Shown here in pieces: positions 25,801 through 34,273 of a stretch of 64,000 bases of DNA (the stretch's first letter is position 1; each line of letters opens with the position of its first letter). The DNA lies in assembly GCF_018918205.1 (NCBI RefSeq), contig NZ_JAHLQB010000056.1, forward strand, positions 1-64,000. The letters are read 5' to 3'. Position numbers and translations under genes: made by a program. Source of the stretch: Lachnoclostridium sp. MSJ-17. Lineage in GTDB: Bacteria > Bacillota > Clostridia > Oscillospirales > Acutalibacteraceae. The notes below the pieces were generated by a model. That model was not told where the DNA came from. It did not search any database and saw only the letters and a program-made list of their open reading frames with translations.

Positions 25801-28800
25801 CGGCAGATGCCGTTGCGGAAATTGTGATATTCGGGAACGTTGATGGTAATGTCCTTCGCGGGCATGGTAAATGATTTGGTTTTGGCGCTTTCGTCAACGG
25901 TGAACGGCACTTCATTTGTTATATCCCTGCCGTATTTATCGGTGACGGTAAGCGGAACCGTCAGCGCGTCGTCTATGGTAGCGACAATCGTTGCGGTATC
26001 GCCTTCGTTGTACTTCATGTCATATACGCTGAGGGGTTTGCCGTCGCTGTCGGCGAAGAACAGACCTCGTTCATGCTCAACTGAATCGCGGATAGAAGCG
26101 ACATACATCTTGTCGTTTTCCTCAAATTCGGGAACAACCACGATGTTCTCGGGATTTTCCGCGTCAAATGTCACGGTGTAGTCGTTGTCCTTTATGGTGA
26201 CGGGATAATCCCTGCCGCTGCTTTCGCCGTGCGCACTGACGGATTTCAGAACGTGGCTGCTGTCAGTCACCGCGACAAGCTTCGCTTCCTCGCCGGGGTT
26301 GAAGGAAACGGGAATGAAATCCCAGCCGCTGTAAAGCCAGTCGCCGCCGACGGTCATATAGCTGGTGGGCTTGCCGTTTTTGTCGTAAATAAATTTGGTA
26401 TCGTCAAATTTCAGCAGCTTGCCCGATTTATCGTAATCCGCGTCGACATAGACGTCCTGCGCCGGCATGGTGAAGGTATACGCCCGTTCGGTGGGAGCAA
26501 AGCACTGAGCGTCGGAGGGTGAAACAACAATATCCTTCAGCTCATGATTTACGGGGTCGGTGGTGTCGGAGTCGAGCAGCCAGACTTTTGTAACGGTTCC
26601 GCTCTCATAGGGACGGACAAAGACCGTGACAGTTTCTCCCTCGACAAAATCCTTGCGTGAAATGCTGTCGTGCTCGCCGAACTGCAAATCTCCGTCAAAG
26701 GAATTGAGCAGTGTGACGTTGTAGCGCGGGGCAGAGGCGTCCTTCGTTGACACACTGACGGTGCAGTCCTGATACGGAGAGGAGAAAACCAGCTTGTAGG
26801 TGCCGTCGCTTAGTTCGCAGAGCATATCTGAAACGTCAACGGTTTTCTGTTCGCCTGTCTCGTTGTCCTTAATGGTCTGAGTGCTGTTGAAAAGTGTGGT
26901 CATTTCGCTTCCGTCGGCACGCAGCAGACGGATCTTGTCAATGACCTTGCCGCTTTCGGGAGTCATCTGAAGCTCGACCTCTGAACCGCTTGTGAGCTTT
27001 TCACCGCTGTCGGCGAGCTTTTTGCCGCCGCAGTACAGCGATACCGCCGTGCCGCTGCCCTCAGCCTTGAGGTTCCTGCTGATGGTCTCATAGTTTTTCA
27101 TGATGACCGTTACAGGCTTGTTGCCGCTGTTGCGGATATCGGCGATTTTCATGTTGAACTGGTTCGAGCTTGCCGAGCCGTAGATCGGCATGGACTCGTT
27201 GATTATCTGAACCTTGTTGCTGGAGTTGTCGTAGCCGCTTTCATACAGGATGACATAAGCGCCCGTTTTCAAGTCGTCATAATTGCTTGACGCTCCCTTG
27301 TGAGTGTTCTCGATGTTCGCCGTCTGGCTCAAGCCGGCGTTTTTGCGGAGGTAAGTGTCAAGGTAGTTGCCCGATGAATCCCAGATATTCGGCGAGAGCA
27401 GATCGTCCAGCTCTCCGCCGTTAGCAATGGTCTTAAAACCGCGGTCTCTGTTTTTTTCGTTTGTCATTTGCAGGTTGAAATAGTCCTGCGACACGCAGTA
27501 ATCATGCGGTCCGTTATAGTTATAATACAGGTATTGTGCGCAAAAATGAGTTTTTTCATCATAGTAGTTGCTGACGGCATAAACAGAGGATTTTCCGTAG
27601 GGCTTTACAAGATAAAACATGTGGTCGGCGTCGGTAGCGCGCGCCCTCATCGTTCTTGTCAGATCCTGAAGAACATTATCCTCAACCACATGTTCTTCTT
27701 CGTAAATATAATCCATCTGCATGTTTTGCTTTATGTCATATCCGCGCATGAGTGTGGTAAGCTCTTTCTGATAGATCGAGCAAAGCTGATAAACGCCGCG
27801 GACTGCCTTTTTCTGCCGTTCGTCAAACAGCGACCATGTAGTGTAAACCGCTTCCTGACGCTCCGACTCCTTGGTCTTGTTGTCGCAGTAGCCCGCGTCG
27901 GAGTTGAGCATGCACGCCTTGTAGCCGGCGTAAAGCTGATAGGCGGTCAGATATGTAATAAGCGGAGACGCCGCGTTGCCTATGCTTGCGGACATCAGGT
28001 CGTACATCTGGTTTTCGCCGACTATCTGCGCCTTATAGCATTCCTTCGCGTAATCAAGGTATGTCAGATTATCGGTGCGGTTGCCCCATTTGCCGCTGTC
28101 CGACAAATCGTCAGCGAGCGCCTGCGTCGGAGAATACGGAGAGATCAGCTCCAGATATCTGTCCAGATCGCTGTCGAAGTTGATATCGTCCTGATGTTCA
28201 ATCGAATCGGCGCTGTCGGTTTTGAATCCGTCGTAGTAGGACGAAACAGCGGCGTAGGCGGTTTGAAGATTGTGATAATCCTCATACAGCTGGTTTTCGG
28301 TAACGTCGGGATTATTCGAGTCGTCGCAGTACTTTTGCAGCGCGGTGTTGAGATCGGTAAAGTTTTTGATGACGTTGTTGTACTTGTCGTCAAACGCGCG
28401 CGCCTGAGTGACCTTGTCATTGAACTCGTATTCCGTGAGGAGCACGTTCATCTGTGACAGCAGGCTGTTAGTGTGAGAGCTTGCCGCACGGACGGTCAGA
28501 TCAAGCTCAGAGAGCTGCTGCTGGATCTCATCGCACGCAGCGAGAATTTTTGAGTTGGTGACTCCCTGACCGCCGCCGAGGATTTTTCTCGTGGCGTTGA
28601 GCACCTTCTGAACGCTCTCGTTTTCGGTCGAAGAAGCCGCCTTGCCCAATCCGGCGAGGATAGTGCGGTCGATCAGGTCGTAGGCGAACTTATTCATTTC
28701 CTTGAGGGCAAGGCTGGTCACAATGCCGCCGACAGTCTCATCTGAGATGCGGGCCGCCGAAACCACGGCGGGCAGGACGCAGGATACGGCTATCAGCAAA

Positions 28801-28856
28801 GCCAGTAACCCCGATGTGACGATAAGCCCTGCTTTTTTGGATATTCGCGTAAGCAT
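22857..28856 (-). CDS. Giant cell-surface adhesin-like protein with GLUG repeats and sortase-like tail
   Basis: 1999 residues from ATG 28856, preceded by AAGGAAG at 8 bases; a further-upstream ATG at 28883 lacks a ribosome site. Order: signal peptide (SKKAGLIVTSGLLALLIAV, cleavage near VSAA); a long helical region (about 30-420) with possible coiled coil (CDEIQQQLSELDLTVRAA); beta-rich domains (450-1080); a GLUG/beta-helix block (1100-1380) with many Asn/Cys ladders; a Glu-Pro-Thr-Thr linker (about 1405-1480); a second GLUG block (1490-1670); a final beta domain; and the tail VKTGES, hydrophobic helix, RRRRFENR, a sortase-type signal with a non-LPXTG motif. It probably mediates attachment at the cell surface. 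It is first in a minus-strand cluster under the promoter at 28888-28916. No sortase gene is in the window. Confidence 0.8.
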   Translation of the reverse strand: MLTRISKKAGLIVTSGLLALLIAVSCVLPAVVSAARISDETVGGIVTSLALKEMNKFAYDLIDRTILAGLGKAASSTENESVQKVLNATRKILGGGQGVTNSKILAACDEIQQQLSELDLTVRAASSHTNSLLSQMNVLLTEYEFNDKVTQARAFDDKYNNVIKNFTDLNTALQKYCDDSNNPDVTENQLYEDYHNLQTAYAAVSSYYDGFKTDSADSIEHQDDINFDSDLDRYLELISPYSPTQALADDLSDSGKWGNRTDNLTYLDYAKECYKAQIVGENQMYDLMSASIGNAASPLITYLTAYQLYAGYKACMLNSDAGYCDNKTKESERQEAVYTTWSLFDERQKKAVRGVYQLCSIYQKELTTLMRGYDIKQNMQMDYIYEEEHVVEDNVLQDLTRTMRARATDADHMFYLVKPYGKSSVYAVSNYYDEKTHFCAQYLYYNYNGPHDYCVSQDYFNLQMTNEKNRDRGFKTIANGGELDDLLSPNIWDSSGNYLDTYLRKNAGLSQTANIENTHKGASSNYDDLKTGAYVILYESGYDNSSNKVQIINESMPIYGSASSNQFNMKIADIRNSGNKPVTVIMKNYETISRNLKAEGSGTAVSLYCGGKKLADSGEKLTSGSEVELQMTPESGKVIDKIRLLRADGSEMTTLFNSTQTIKDNETGEQKTVDVSDMLCELSDGTYKLVFSSPYQDCTVSVSTKDASAPRYNVTLLNSFDGDLQFGEHDSISRKDFVEGETVTVFVRPYESGTVTKVWLLDSDTTDPVNHELKDIVVSPSDAQCFAPTERAYTFTMPAQDVYVDADYDKSGKLLKFDDTKFIYDKNGKPTSYMTVGGDWLYSGWDFIPVSFNPGEEAKLVAVTDSSHVLKSVSAHGESSGRDYPVTIKDNDYTVTFDAENPENIVVVPEFEENDKMYVASIRDSVEHERGLFFADSDGKPLSVYDMKYNEGDTATIVATIDDALTVPLTVTDKYGRDITNEVPFTVDESAKTKSFTMPAKDITINVPEYHNFRNGICRDCWLYETPHLGTDGFYEIRNAGNLFWISALVRNDPTHARFDKQNNSPKFKLMNDITLESIQWEPITNFSGTFDGQGFTINDFYFHKECTDPTDENMRYGMFVNCTWAHIQNFSIKGKAEIIYNVSEDAKLSEAHAVRFTAVAAGNVEYCTISDVNSYVDIYGESNGSKYNMFIFAAGIAETLHHDNTVSRCVNYGNIYGDIYGSAGIAYRTQSPSVTIEDCANTGNFKSNDKLSTASGIISSPNTSIFFGDKEYVNINNCHNYGDLHCMPLLDEYAGCSITGVMSDRIHISNCYSLENCAAFVDYSTVHTADQFKSGETGWKLNNGVTDGTQAWYQNIDNGKTPDIYPLPDKTRGTIYYIESENRYSNYPDGNPPQPPTEPTTAEPTTVEPTTVEPTTAEPTTAEPTTAEPTTVEPTTAEPATAEPTTVEPTTIEPTTVEPTTEPATEPAGHGIRTYQELCDFRDKVNGGSNSDSAYLEKNILVPEGSEWTQGIGTADKPFGGTFDGNGYCIIGLRMNNTENEALFDYIGKSGTVKNLMVFDSDSVTSAKYAGGIAAFNEGVIDHCTSGINVLGKTKITLPSGAKITPSDYNSHIIGEFSGGIAAVNNGTITGCRSGAIVSGTNCGGIAAKNEGSIYGTANNGAVGTASKSCRFSGGIAYFNTGSINSSYNSGKVNCGYTDSMGSVAAANSSEDVHKVFYSNVNSIPAAGSVQADESRALVPLDSTNILVENTDMLKPSFAAKLNEATDDTVTWVQTKYGDTYFNQGYPTVQGIFLQQQTLTLAQNIEMSGMMHKSLNVTAQALDPASDEYKAMSAAASGEILSAYSVSTTDADGNYIPAELWTADGVKISVPVDGNTSVVLTALSESGEAVSIAPDSVSDGKAVFTLAAPMDFAVTASTTPDEEGTTSNTEPSTVQDATSATSATKATSASTKDSATNSSASGNGTVKTGESVPAIATTVLLAGLVLFAMFRRRRFENR
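24455..24666 (-). repeat. Short tandem repeats encoding an EPTT(V/A) linker
   Basis: About a dozen 15-bp units encode E-P-T-T-V/A in the large surface protein. Thr/Pro linkers of this kind are typical wall-spanning or O-glycosylated spacers, and copy number is expected to vary between strains. Confidence 0.85.
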
Positions 28857-28887
28857 ATACAACACTTCCTTACAATTTTTCATTATT

Positions 28888-28916
28888 AGTATATCAAAAA
28901 ATTACTCTCTTTTCAA
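28888..28916 (-). promoter_or_regulatory. Promoter of the surface-protein cluster
   Basis: On the minus strand TTGAAA (28911-28916) and TATACT (28888-28893) are 17 bases apart, about 32 bases before the ATG at 28856. Confidence 0.65.
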
Positions 28917-28995
28917 TAGTTTTGAAACAAAATGTTGATATTTCGGACAAACGTTTGCCTTTATTAAATGAATGCCGCCGGATATCGGAAAACCC

Positions 28996-29024
28996 TTGAC
29001 AATTTGCTCAAAACAATGTAAAAT
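28996..29024 (+). promoter_or_regulatory. Promoter of tRNA-Ser
   Basis: TTGACA (28996-29001) and TAAAAT (29019-29024) with a 17-base spacer, 16 bases upstream of the mature tRNA. Confidence 0.75.
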
Positions 29025-29040
29025 ATATAAAGTTGAATAC

Positions 29041-29129
29041 GGAGACGTATCGAAGCGGTCATAACGGGGCTGACTCGAAATCAGTTAGGGAGCAATCCCC
29101 CGCGGGTTCGAATCCCGCCGTCTCCGCCA
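29041..29129 (+). tRNA. tRNA-Ser (anticodon CGA)
   Basis: An 89-nt class II tRNA. Acceptor arms GGAGACG and CGTCTCC pair completely, the T arm contains GGTTCGAATCC, the anticodon loop CTCGAAA carries CGA (reads UCG), a long variable arm follows as expected for serine, and CCA is encoded at 29127-29129. Confidence 0.95.
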
Positions 29130-29160
29130 GATATGCCATGATTACGCATGGCTCAGTGAG

Positions 29161-29243
29161 TAGTGAACAGTGAACAGCGAATAGTTTATTATAGATTTAC
29201 CCCAAAGGATATTTCTGTATTATTCGTTATTCTCTGTTCACTA
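29161..29243. repeat. Imperfect inverted repeat between tRNA-Ser and the ltrA-like gene
   Basis: The 22-bp left arm (29161-29182) matches the reverse complement of 29222-29243 at 19 of 22 positions. The left arm itself contains a doubled GTGAACA motif. The arms flank about 40 bp and could form a hairpin in the leader of the next gene or be a remnant of a small dispersed repeat. Confidence 0.6.
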
Positions 29244-29278
29244 TTCTTTATTCTCTGAAAAAGCACGAAGGTGAGAGC

Positions 29279-30409
29279 ATGGTTGAGATGAAAAAAGAAA
29301 AAAAGGTCGAATATCTTGAGCTGATATACGACCTTATATTTGTATTTATTATCGGGCGCAATAACGCGCTGCTGCACCATGTCGACAACGGCTACGTCAC
29401 TCAGGGCAGCTTTTTCGCCTATGTAGTCTGCACGCTCGCCGTCATTCAGATATGGAACTTCACGACGTTCTACATAAATATCTACGGCAGAAACGGCGTG
29501 CGCGACCATGTTTTCCTGTTTATCAATATGTATCTGCTCTACCACATGGCTGACGGAATATCGGTGGGGTGGGAGAGCTCGTTTTACCGCTTCAACATCG
29601 CGTGGGCGCTGATTCTCGTCAATATCGGCGTGCAGCACATAATTGAGCTGCGCAACCAGAAGGACGCTCCGTGGGAGACGCTGCAGCTAAAGCGCAAGGC
29701 GGCTATTTTGTTCACAGAAGCTGCTCTTGTCGGCGTTCATGTGCTCGTTTATTCGCTTACGGGAGTGTCAGTCGCCTATATCCCCATAGCGTTCGGCATT
29801 GTCGCTACGATCCTTTCGGGCAACCTCAACCGCATGGTGCCCGTGGATTTCGCGCATCTTTCCGAGCGCGCCATGCTCTATGTCGTGTTTACCTTCGGCG
29901 AGATGATTATTTCGCTTTCCTCGTATTTCACGGGAGAAATTACCGTAAGCGGCATTTATTTCTCAACAATGGGATTTTTGATAGTCGTCGGTCTGCTGCT
30001 GTCATACGGCGTTCTGTACAACAGGATCATCGACCGCGAGACTATCACCCACGGCACCGGTTACATGATGATCCATGTGTTTATGATTTTCGCGCTGAAC
30101 AATATCTCCGTAGCGCTTGAGTTTATGCGCGACGGAGAGGTCAATCTCCTCCAAAAGACTGTACTTCTAGTCGGCTCGATGGTGCTGTACTTCACATTCA
30201 TGTTCCTTACGGAGAAATACGCGAAGCACAAGTGCGCCTTTACGCGCAAAAACGCTCTGACTCTCTGTGCTTTTGCCTCCTGCTTTATCGCTTCAATGCT
30301 GCTGCTGCGCGAGCTTCCGTACGCTAATATTGCGGTCACTGTGATTTTTGTTTACGCGGTGTTTATCATGCTGTATTTACAGGGCAAACGCGCGGAGCAA
30401 ACACTATGA
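29279..30409 (+). CDS. Low temperature requirement A (LtrA)-like membrane protein
   Basis: 376 residues with about ten hydrophobic segments. The opening KKVEYLELIYDLIFVFIIGR is the hallmark of LtrA-family proteins (ELFYDLVFV in relatives), as are the central HLSERAMLYVVFTFGEMII and later conserved acidic/aromatic residues in membrane segments. GAAGGTGAG precedes the ATG. The family is named after a Listeria gene needed for growth in the cold; the biochemical role is not known. It ends one base before the convergent deacetylase gene ends, with no room for a terminator between them. Confidence 0.85.
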   Translation: MVEMKKEKKVEYLELIYDLIFVFIIGRNNALLHHVDNGYVTQGSFFAYVVCTLAVIQIWNFTTFYINIYGRNGVRDHVFLFINMYLLYHMADGISVGWESSFYRFNIAWALILVNIGVQHIIELRNQKDAPWETLQLKRKAAILFTEAALVGVHVLVYSLTGVSVAYIPIAFGIVATILSGNLNRMVPVDFAHLSERAMLYVVFTFGEMIISLSSYFTGEITVSGIYFSTMGFLIVVGLLLSYGVLYNRIIDRETITHGTGYMMIHVFMIFALNNISVALEFMRDGEVNLLQKTVLLVGSMVLYFTFMFLTEKYAKHKCAFTRKNALTLCAFASCFIASMLLLRELPYANIAVTVIFVYAVFIMLYLQGKRAEQTL

Positions 30410-31153
30410 TCACGTGCCGTAAAGCTCGCGGTTGGTGACGAATTTAATGTCCTTGGCGCGCGACAGAGCCTGAAACATTCGCTCAATGTGCTCCCAGCAG
30501 GCGAGAGACGTTCCGTAGTCGAGCTCGTAGCTGTGACCCCACATTACAAAAACCATGTCGTCCCTGCCCGCGGGAGCGCTGATAAACTCACTGAGCAGTT
30601 CGTCGGCGAACGGGTCACAGTGGCGGCAGGTCGGCATCAGGATAAGGCTGCTGCGGTCAAAGGAAAGGTCCTTGGGGCGTTGGCGCGATACTCTTCTCGC
30701 GTACAGCGCGCCGTTTTGCCTGAGCGCGTCGATCACATTGCCGTTAAATGTGTCCTTCGGAAACGCGTGACCGAAGATACGGCAGCCAAACCGCTCCGAC
30801 AGTCTCCTGAAATCTCTCGTGATCTCCTCCTCAGCCTGAATTTTTGTCAGATCAGACTGCACCAGATGATGCGTTCCGTGACTCGCGACTTCGACGTTCG
30901 GGCTTGAGTAGACCCTGAGAGCTTCCTTTTCGCTCAGAATATAGTGGTTAACGTACAGCTCCGGGTGCATAGGGTCGGCTTCAAGGGCGGTTTTGCCGCC
31001 GTTTCCGACGCGTTTAATGTATGTTTTCCGCCCGAATATTCCGCTGCTTATGTTGAATGTACCCTTGATCCCGTACCTTTCCATAAGCCCGATAAGGCGG
31101 ATATCCTGTTCGGTGCCGTCGTCAAATGAAAGTGTAAAAAGCTTTTCGCCCAT
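30410..31153 (-). CDS. Polysaccharide deacetylase (NodB-like) family protein
   Basis: 247 residues. It shows the NodB motifs: SFDDGTEQD near the N-terminus (catalytic base and metal Asp, residues 9-11), SHGTHH (metal His pair, about 92-97), a later GHAFPKD (RxxxxP-like), and near the C-terminus MWGHSYEL with the catalytic His. There is no signal peptide, so it is probably cytoplasmic and may act on a small N-acetylated sugar. AAGGAG precedes the ATG. Tail-to-tail with the LtrA-like gene. Substrate not determinable from sequence. Confidence 0.82.
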   Translation of the reverse strand: MGEKLFTLSFDDGTEQDIRLIGLMERYGIKGTFNISSGIFGRKTYIKRVGNGGKTALEADPMHPELYVNHYILSEKEALRVYSSPNVEVASHGTHHLVQSDLTKIQAEEEITRDFRRLSERFGCRIFGHAFPKDTFNGNVIDALRQNGALYARRVSRQRPKDLSFDRSSLILMPTCRHCDPFADELLSEFISAPAGRDDMVFVMWGHSYELDYGTSLACWEHIERMFQALSRAKDIKFVTNRELYGT

Positions 31154-31226
31154 AGTGCGTTCTCCTTGTGAGGTGTTTGTTTTATTGTAAGCTCAAACGG
31201 GTTTTGTGTCAATACACTAAAAAATC

Positions 31227-31271
31227 AAAGAACCGGCTCAAACCTTATTTCTGGGCTTGAGCCGGTTCTTT
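31227..31271 (-). terminator. Terminator of the araC-type regulator gene
   Basis: A perfect 15-bp stem: AAAGAACCGGCTCAA (31227-31241) with TTGAGCCGGTTCTTT (31257-31271). On the minus strand a T-rich run follows the stem. Confidence 0.85.
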
Positions 31272-31299
31272 CAGCGTATAGGAGTTAAAAAAGGAAATA

Positions 31300-32295
31300 T
31301 CATTGTTTTAGTTTTGCTCTGCGGCGGTATTCAAGCGGATTCATTCCGAAGTATTTTTTGAAGCAGATACCAAACTTGGTCTGACTGCGGAAGCCGACCT
31401 TGAGCGAGATTTCGAGCACCTTTAACGAGGTGTTTTCAAGCAGATTGGCTGCCATTCCCATACGGACGTTGTTCTGGTACTCGTGGTATCCCACGCCGAA
31501 GTAGCCGCGGAAATAGCTTTTCAGGCTGGTTTCGCTGATTCCGAAGCGGGCGGCAAGCTCCTTGGCGGAGTGGCGCACGCTCAGATCCTTGCAGATGATG
31601 TCGCGGGTCTGCCGCGCTATTTCGATCTGGGTGTTTGTATAGTATTTACGTTCAAGTCCGTCGGCCTCGGTGTTTCCGTTAGAGATAAGGATCATAAGCT
31701 CCATAACCTTGACGGAGATCATATCGAATTTCGACTCCTCCGCGCAGCTTATGATTTCCTTGGCAATCTCAGCCATTTTCTTGTCCGCGGTTATTATCAT
31801 GGGTTCGTTTCTGCTCTTGATGCGCTTGTAGATTTTTTCGGGCGCGGACTCCGAATTGTTGTAATCTCTCATTTTTTCGAGCCATTTTGAGTTGAGAAAA
31901 GCTACGCACTGAAAGCCCTCAAAGTCGCCGCTGAATATACGCATTTTTTTTGCCGGTTTGCCGCAGTTTATCGCGATTTCACCGCCCGAGATATAGAACT
32001 GACGGTCGTCAACCATTGTGGTTTCGCATCTGCCCTTAATGCAATAGCTGATTTTTATTCGTTCGGTGGGCAGGTTTGCGAGCTTTCCGGCATCCGCCGA
32101 TAAAATAACATCATCGCCCGAATTAAAAACGAATGTGTCAAATGCAAGACCCGAATCAATCATAAATAACTGAACCGTGCCGCTGCATTTTCCGTCGGAG
32201 TTAAGCACTCTGACGGTTCCGGTGTGAGTCTTTTCATCAAACTCCGTCACCGCATTCGGGACGCTGCTGCAATACTGCATAATAATATTTCTCAT
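31300..32295 (-). CDS. AraC-family transcriptional regulator
   Basis: 331 residues. The C-terminal 100 residues form the double helix-turn-helix of the AraC/XylS family (SAKELAARFGISETSLKSYF, then VLEISLKVGFRSQTKFGICF and a terminal NPLEYRRR). The N-terminal 220 residues are a divergent sensory domain resembling those of AraC regulators that respond to siderophores or host compounds, but no ligand can be assigned. GAGGT lies 5 bases upstream of the ATG. The divergent neighbour across a 440-bp AT-rich gap is a lipoprotein gene, which is the most natural candidate target. Confidence 0.88.
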   Translation of the reverse strand: MRNIIMQYCSSVPNAVTEFDEKTHTGTVRVLNSDGKCSGTVQLFMIDSGLAFDTFVFNSGDDVILSADAGKLANLPTERIKISYCIKGRCETTMVDDRQFYISGGEIAINCGKPAKKMRIFSGDFEGFQCVAFLNSKWLEKMRDYNNSESAPEKIYKRIKSRNEPMIITADKKMAEIAKEIISCAEESKFDMISVKVMELMILISNGNTEADGLERKYYTNTQIEIARQTRDIICKDLSVRHSAKELAARFGISETSLKSYFRGYFGVGYHEYQNNVRMGMAANLLENTSLKVLEISLKVGFRSQTKFGICFKKYFGMNPLEYRRRAKLKQ

Positions 32296-32736
32296 AAACT
32301 ACCTCAAAGTATTCCTTAAAAAACCCTAAAAAACCCTTCATTTTTCACCTTCGTTAATTATTATACATAAACAACCGTGTTTTGTCGCCTAACAAATGGA
32401 AAAATTAGCCCAAACAGCAACGAAATAAATGAGAAATGAGAAGAATCAGCACAAGAAAATCGTCATACTGTTGTGCAAGCTATACAGATATTGAATAAAA
32501 ATAATGCCTAATTATTTATAATTAATTACTCCAAACAGAAACAGATGTCAAGAAAGACGAATAATATGGCTGTTTGAGAGTGAAAATCGATGTATTTTGA
32601 GAATATTCGACAATTAAGGAATCAGGAATCCAAAGATCTGATAAAATACAAAAAAATCAATATATGAGCATATTTATTTAAGCTTTTTTTAATCTTCGGG
32701 GAGTATCATACAGTCAAAACAAAGGAGGTAATCGTT
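32296..32736. other. AT-rich divergent intergenic region
   Basis: No coding region seen in 440 bp. Near the araC-type start there is a short tandem repeat of TAAAAAACCC (about 32312-32335). AATAAATAAT-like palindromic AT stretches occur at about 32505-32525. AAAGGAGG (32722-32729) serves the lipoprotein gene. These could bind the adjacent AraC-type regulator; no clear sigma-A pair was found. Confidence 0.4.
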
Positions 32737-34182
32737 ATGAAAGCCAAAATCAGTAAATCCTATATGATATTAATATCCCTTTTAACAGCTGCCGCGGCAG
32801 CGATTTCAATCAGCGGCTGCTCAGATCAGCTGTCATCTGTCACAGAATCCTCGGCGCAGGCTGAGACAACTCAGACGGCGACCACCGCCGCTCAGACTCA
32901 GGCGTCGACGGCGGCTCAGACGAAGCGTCTTTCCGAGAGCGACATCACTGTCAATGAAACGATCTCAAACAGCGAGGACGGCGGACACGCGATTACCGCC
33001 GGCGGTGAGAGCGCGGACTACAGCCACGTGCTTGTCACCAAAACAGGTGAAGCCGACGGCGACGAGGCGGATTTCTACGGCGAGAACGCCGCGATATTCG
33101 CGACTAACGGCGGCACGCTGAATCTCAGCAACATCGTTGTCAAGACCGACGGAACCCACGCGAACGGCGTATTCAGCTACGGTGACGGAACCACCGTAAA
33201 AATCTCCGACTCCTACATCAACACCACGGGCAACTGCTCCGGCGGTCTGATGACGACGGGCGGCGGCACAATGAACGCCTCGAACCTGACGATCGAGACC
33301 TCGGGCAACTCCTCGGCGGCGATCCGTTCAGACAGAGGAGGCGGCACCGTCAACGTCGACGGCGGCTATTATTCGACGAGCGGCAAGGGCTCTCCGGTGA
33401 TTTACTCGACAGCGGATATCACCGTGAGCAACGCTGAAATGGTATCTACCGCTTCTCAGGGCGTAGTTGTCGAGGGCAAGAACTCAGTCACTCTCAATAA
33501 CGTCAGTCTTACAGCCGACAACAATACCAAGAACAGCAACAAGTCGAGCTACTATCAGGCGGTCATGATTTATCAGTCAATGTCCGGCGACGCGGCTCAG
33601 GGTCTGTCCTCGTTCACAATGAACGGCGGCAGTCTTGTCAACAAGAACGGCGACGTGTTCTTTGTAAATAACACAGCCACAGATATCACGCTAAGCAACG
33701 CCTCTATCACTAACGAGGGCGACGGCGTGTTCCTCAGAGCGGCTGCGGCAGGCTGGGGCAGCGAGGGAAACAACGGCGGTCAGGTCAACCTCAACGCTTC
33801 CAGACAGACTATCAACGGCGACATGCTCGTCGACAGCATATCCACGCTGAATCTCTATCTCAAGAGTAATTCGAGCTTCACGGGAGCGATCAACCCCGAC
33901 GGCGCCGAGGGCAGCGTATACGTGGAAATCGAGAAGGGCTCCACATGGACTCTGACAGGCGATTCCTACATCTCCGCACTTACCTGCGACGCGGATTCGA
34001 TCAACCTCAACGGCCACAAGCTCTATGTGGACGGCAAGGAGTACACCGAGGGCACGGCTTCTCAGGGCGACGCGATCGAAATCAAGGTTTCGACCTCCTC
34101 AGGCGGTCACGAGGCTCCTCCGGACGGCAACAAACCCGGCGGAAATCCTCCCGAAGGCAATCCGCCCGCAAAGCCGGACTGA
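32737..34182 (+). CDS. Secreted lipoprotein with beta-helix-like repeats
   Basis: 481 residues with a lipoprotein signal (hydrophobic run ending in ISGC, lipobox Cys near 28), a Ser/Thr/Gln linker rich in TTAAQTQAST, and a long region of short parallel-beta-helix-like repeats (NATVYANGGTLNLSN-style turns such as GGTLNLSNIVV, GGTMNASNLTI, GGTVNVDGGYY), ending in a Gly/Pro/Asn-rich tail (GNPPEGNPP). Such proteins are common on gut Firmicutes and are presumed adhesins or carbohydrate binders. It starts with an excellent AAAGGAGG. The divergent AraC-type gene may control it (inference). Confidence 0.75.
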   Translation: MKAKISKSYMILISLLTAAAAAISISGCSDQLSSVTESSAQAETTQTATTAAQTQASTAAQTKRLSESDITVNETISNSEDGGHAITAGGESADYSHVLVTKTGEADGDEADFYGENAAIFATNGGTLNLSNIVVKTDGTHANGVFSYGDGTTVKISDSYINTTGNCSGGLMTTGGGTMNASNLTIETSGNSSAAIRSDRGGGTVNVDGGYYSTSGKGSPVIYSTADITVSNAEMVSTASQGVVVEGKNSVTLNNVSLTADNNTKNSNKSSYYQAVMIYQSMSGDAAQGLSSFTMNGGSLVNKNGDVFFVNNTATDITLSNASITNEGDGVFLRAAAAGWGSEGNNGGQVNLNASRQTINGDMLVDSISTLNLYLKSNSSFTGAINPDGAEGSVYVEIEKGSTWTLTGDSYISALTCDADSINLNGHKLYVDGKEYTEGTASQGDAIEIKVSTSSGGHEAPPDGNKPGGNPPEGNPPAKPD

Positions 34183-34219
34183 TTCAGCGGATAGTATAAA
34201 AAACAGAGAATAAAAAAGA

Positions 34220-34265
34220 GCGGCATGAAGGAAGCCACTGTTTGCGCGGGCTTCCGGCATGCCGC
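34220..34265 (+). terminator. Hairpin terminator of the lipoprotein gene
   Basis: GCGGCATG (34220-34227) pairs with CATGCCGC (34258-34265) and GGAAGCC (34230-34236) with GGCTTCC (34249-34255), followed by ATATTTTTA. Confidence 0.75.
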
Positions 34266-34273
34266 CTATATTT

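Noticed and set aside
29189..29638. 149-residue minus-strand frame opposite the ltrA-like gene start
   Set aside because: Its sequence is antisense to conserved LtrA membrane segments and lacks a ribosome site.
32296..32736. Hidden small gene or riboswitch in the AT-rich gap
   Set aside because: No frame with a ribosome site and no recognisable RNA motif was found.
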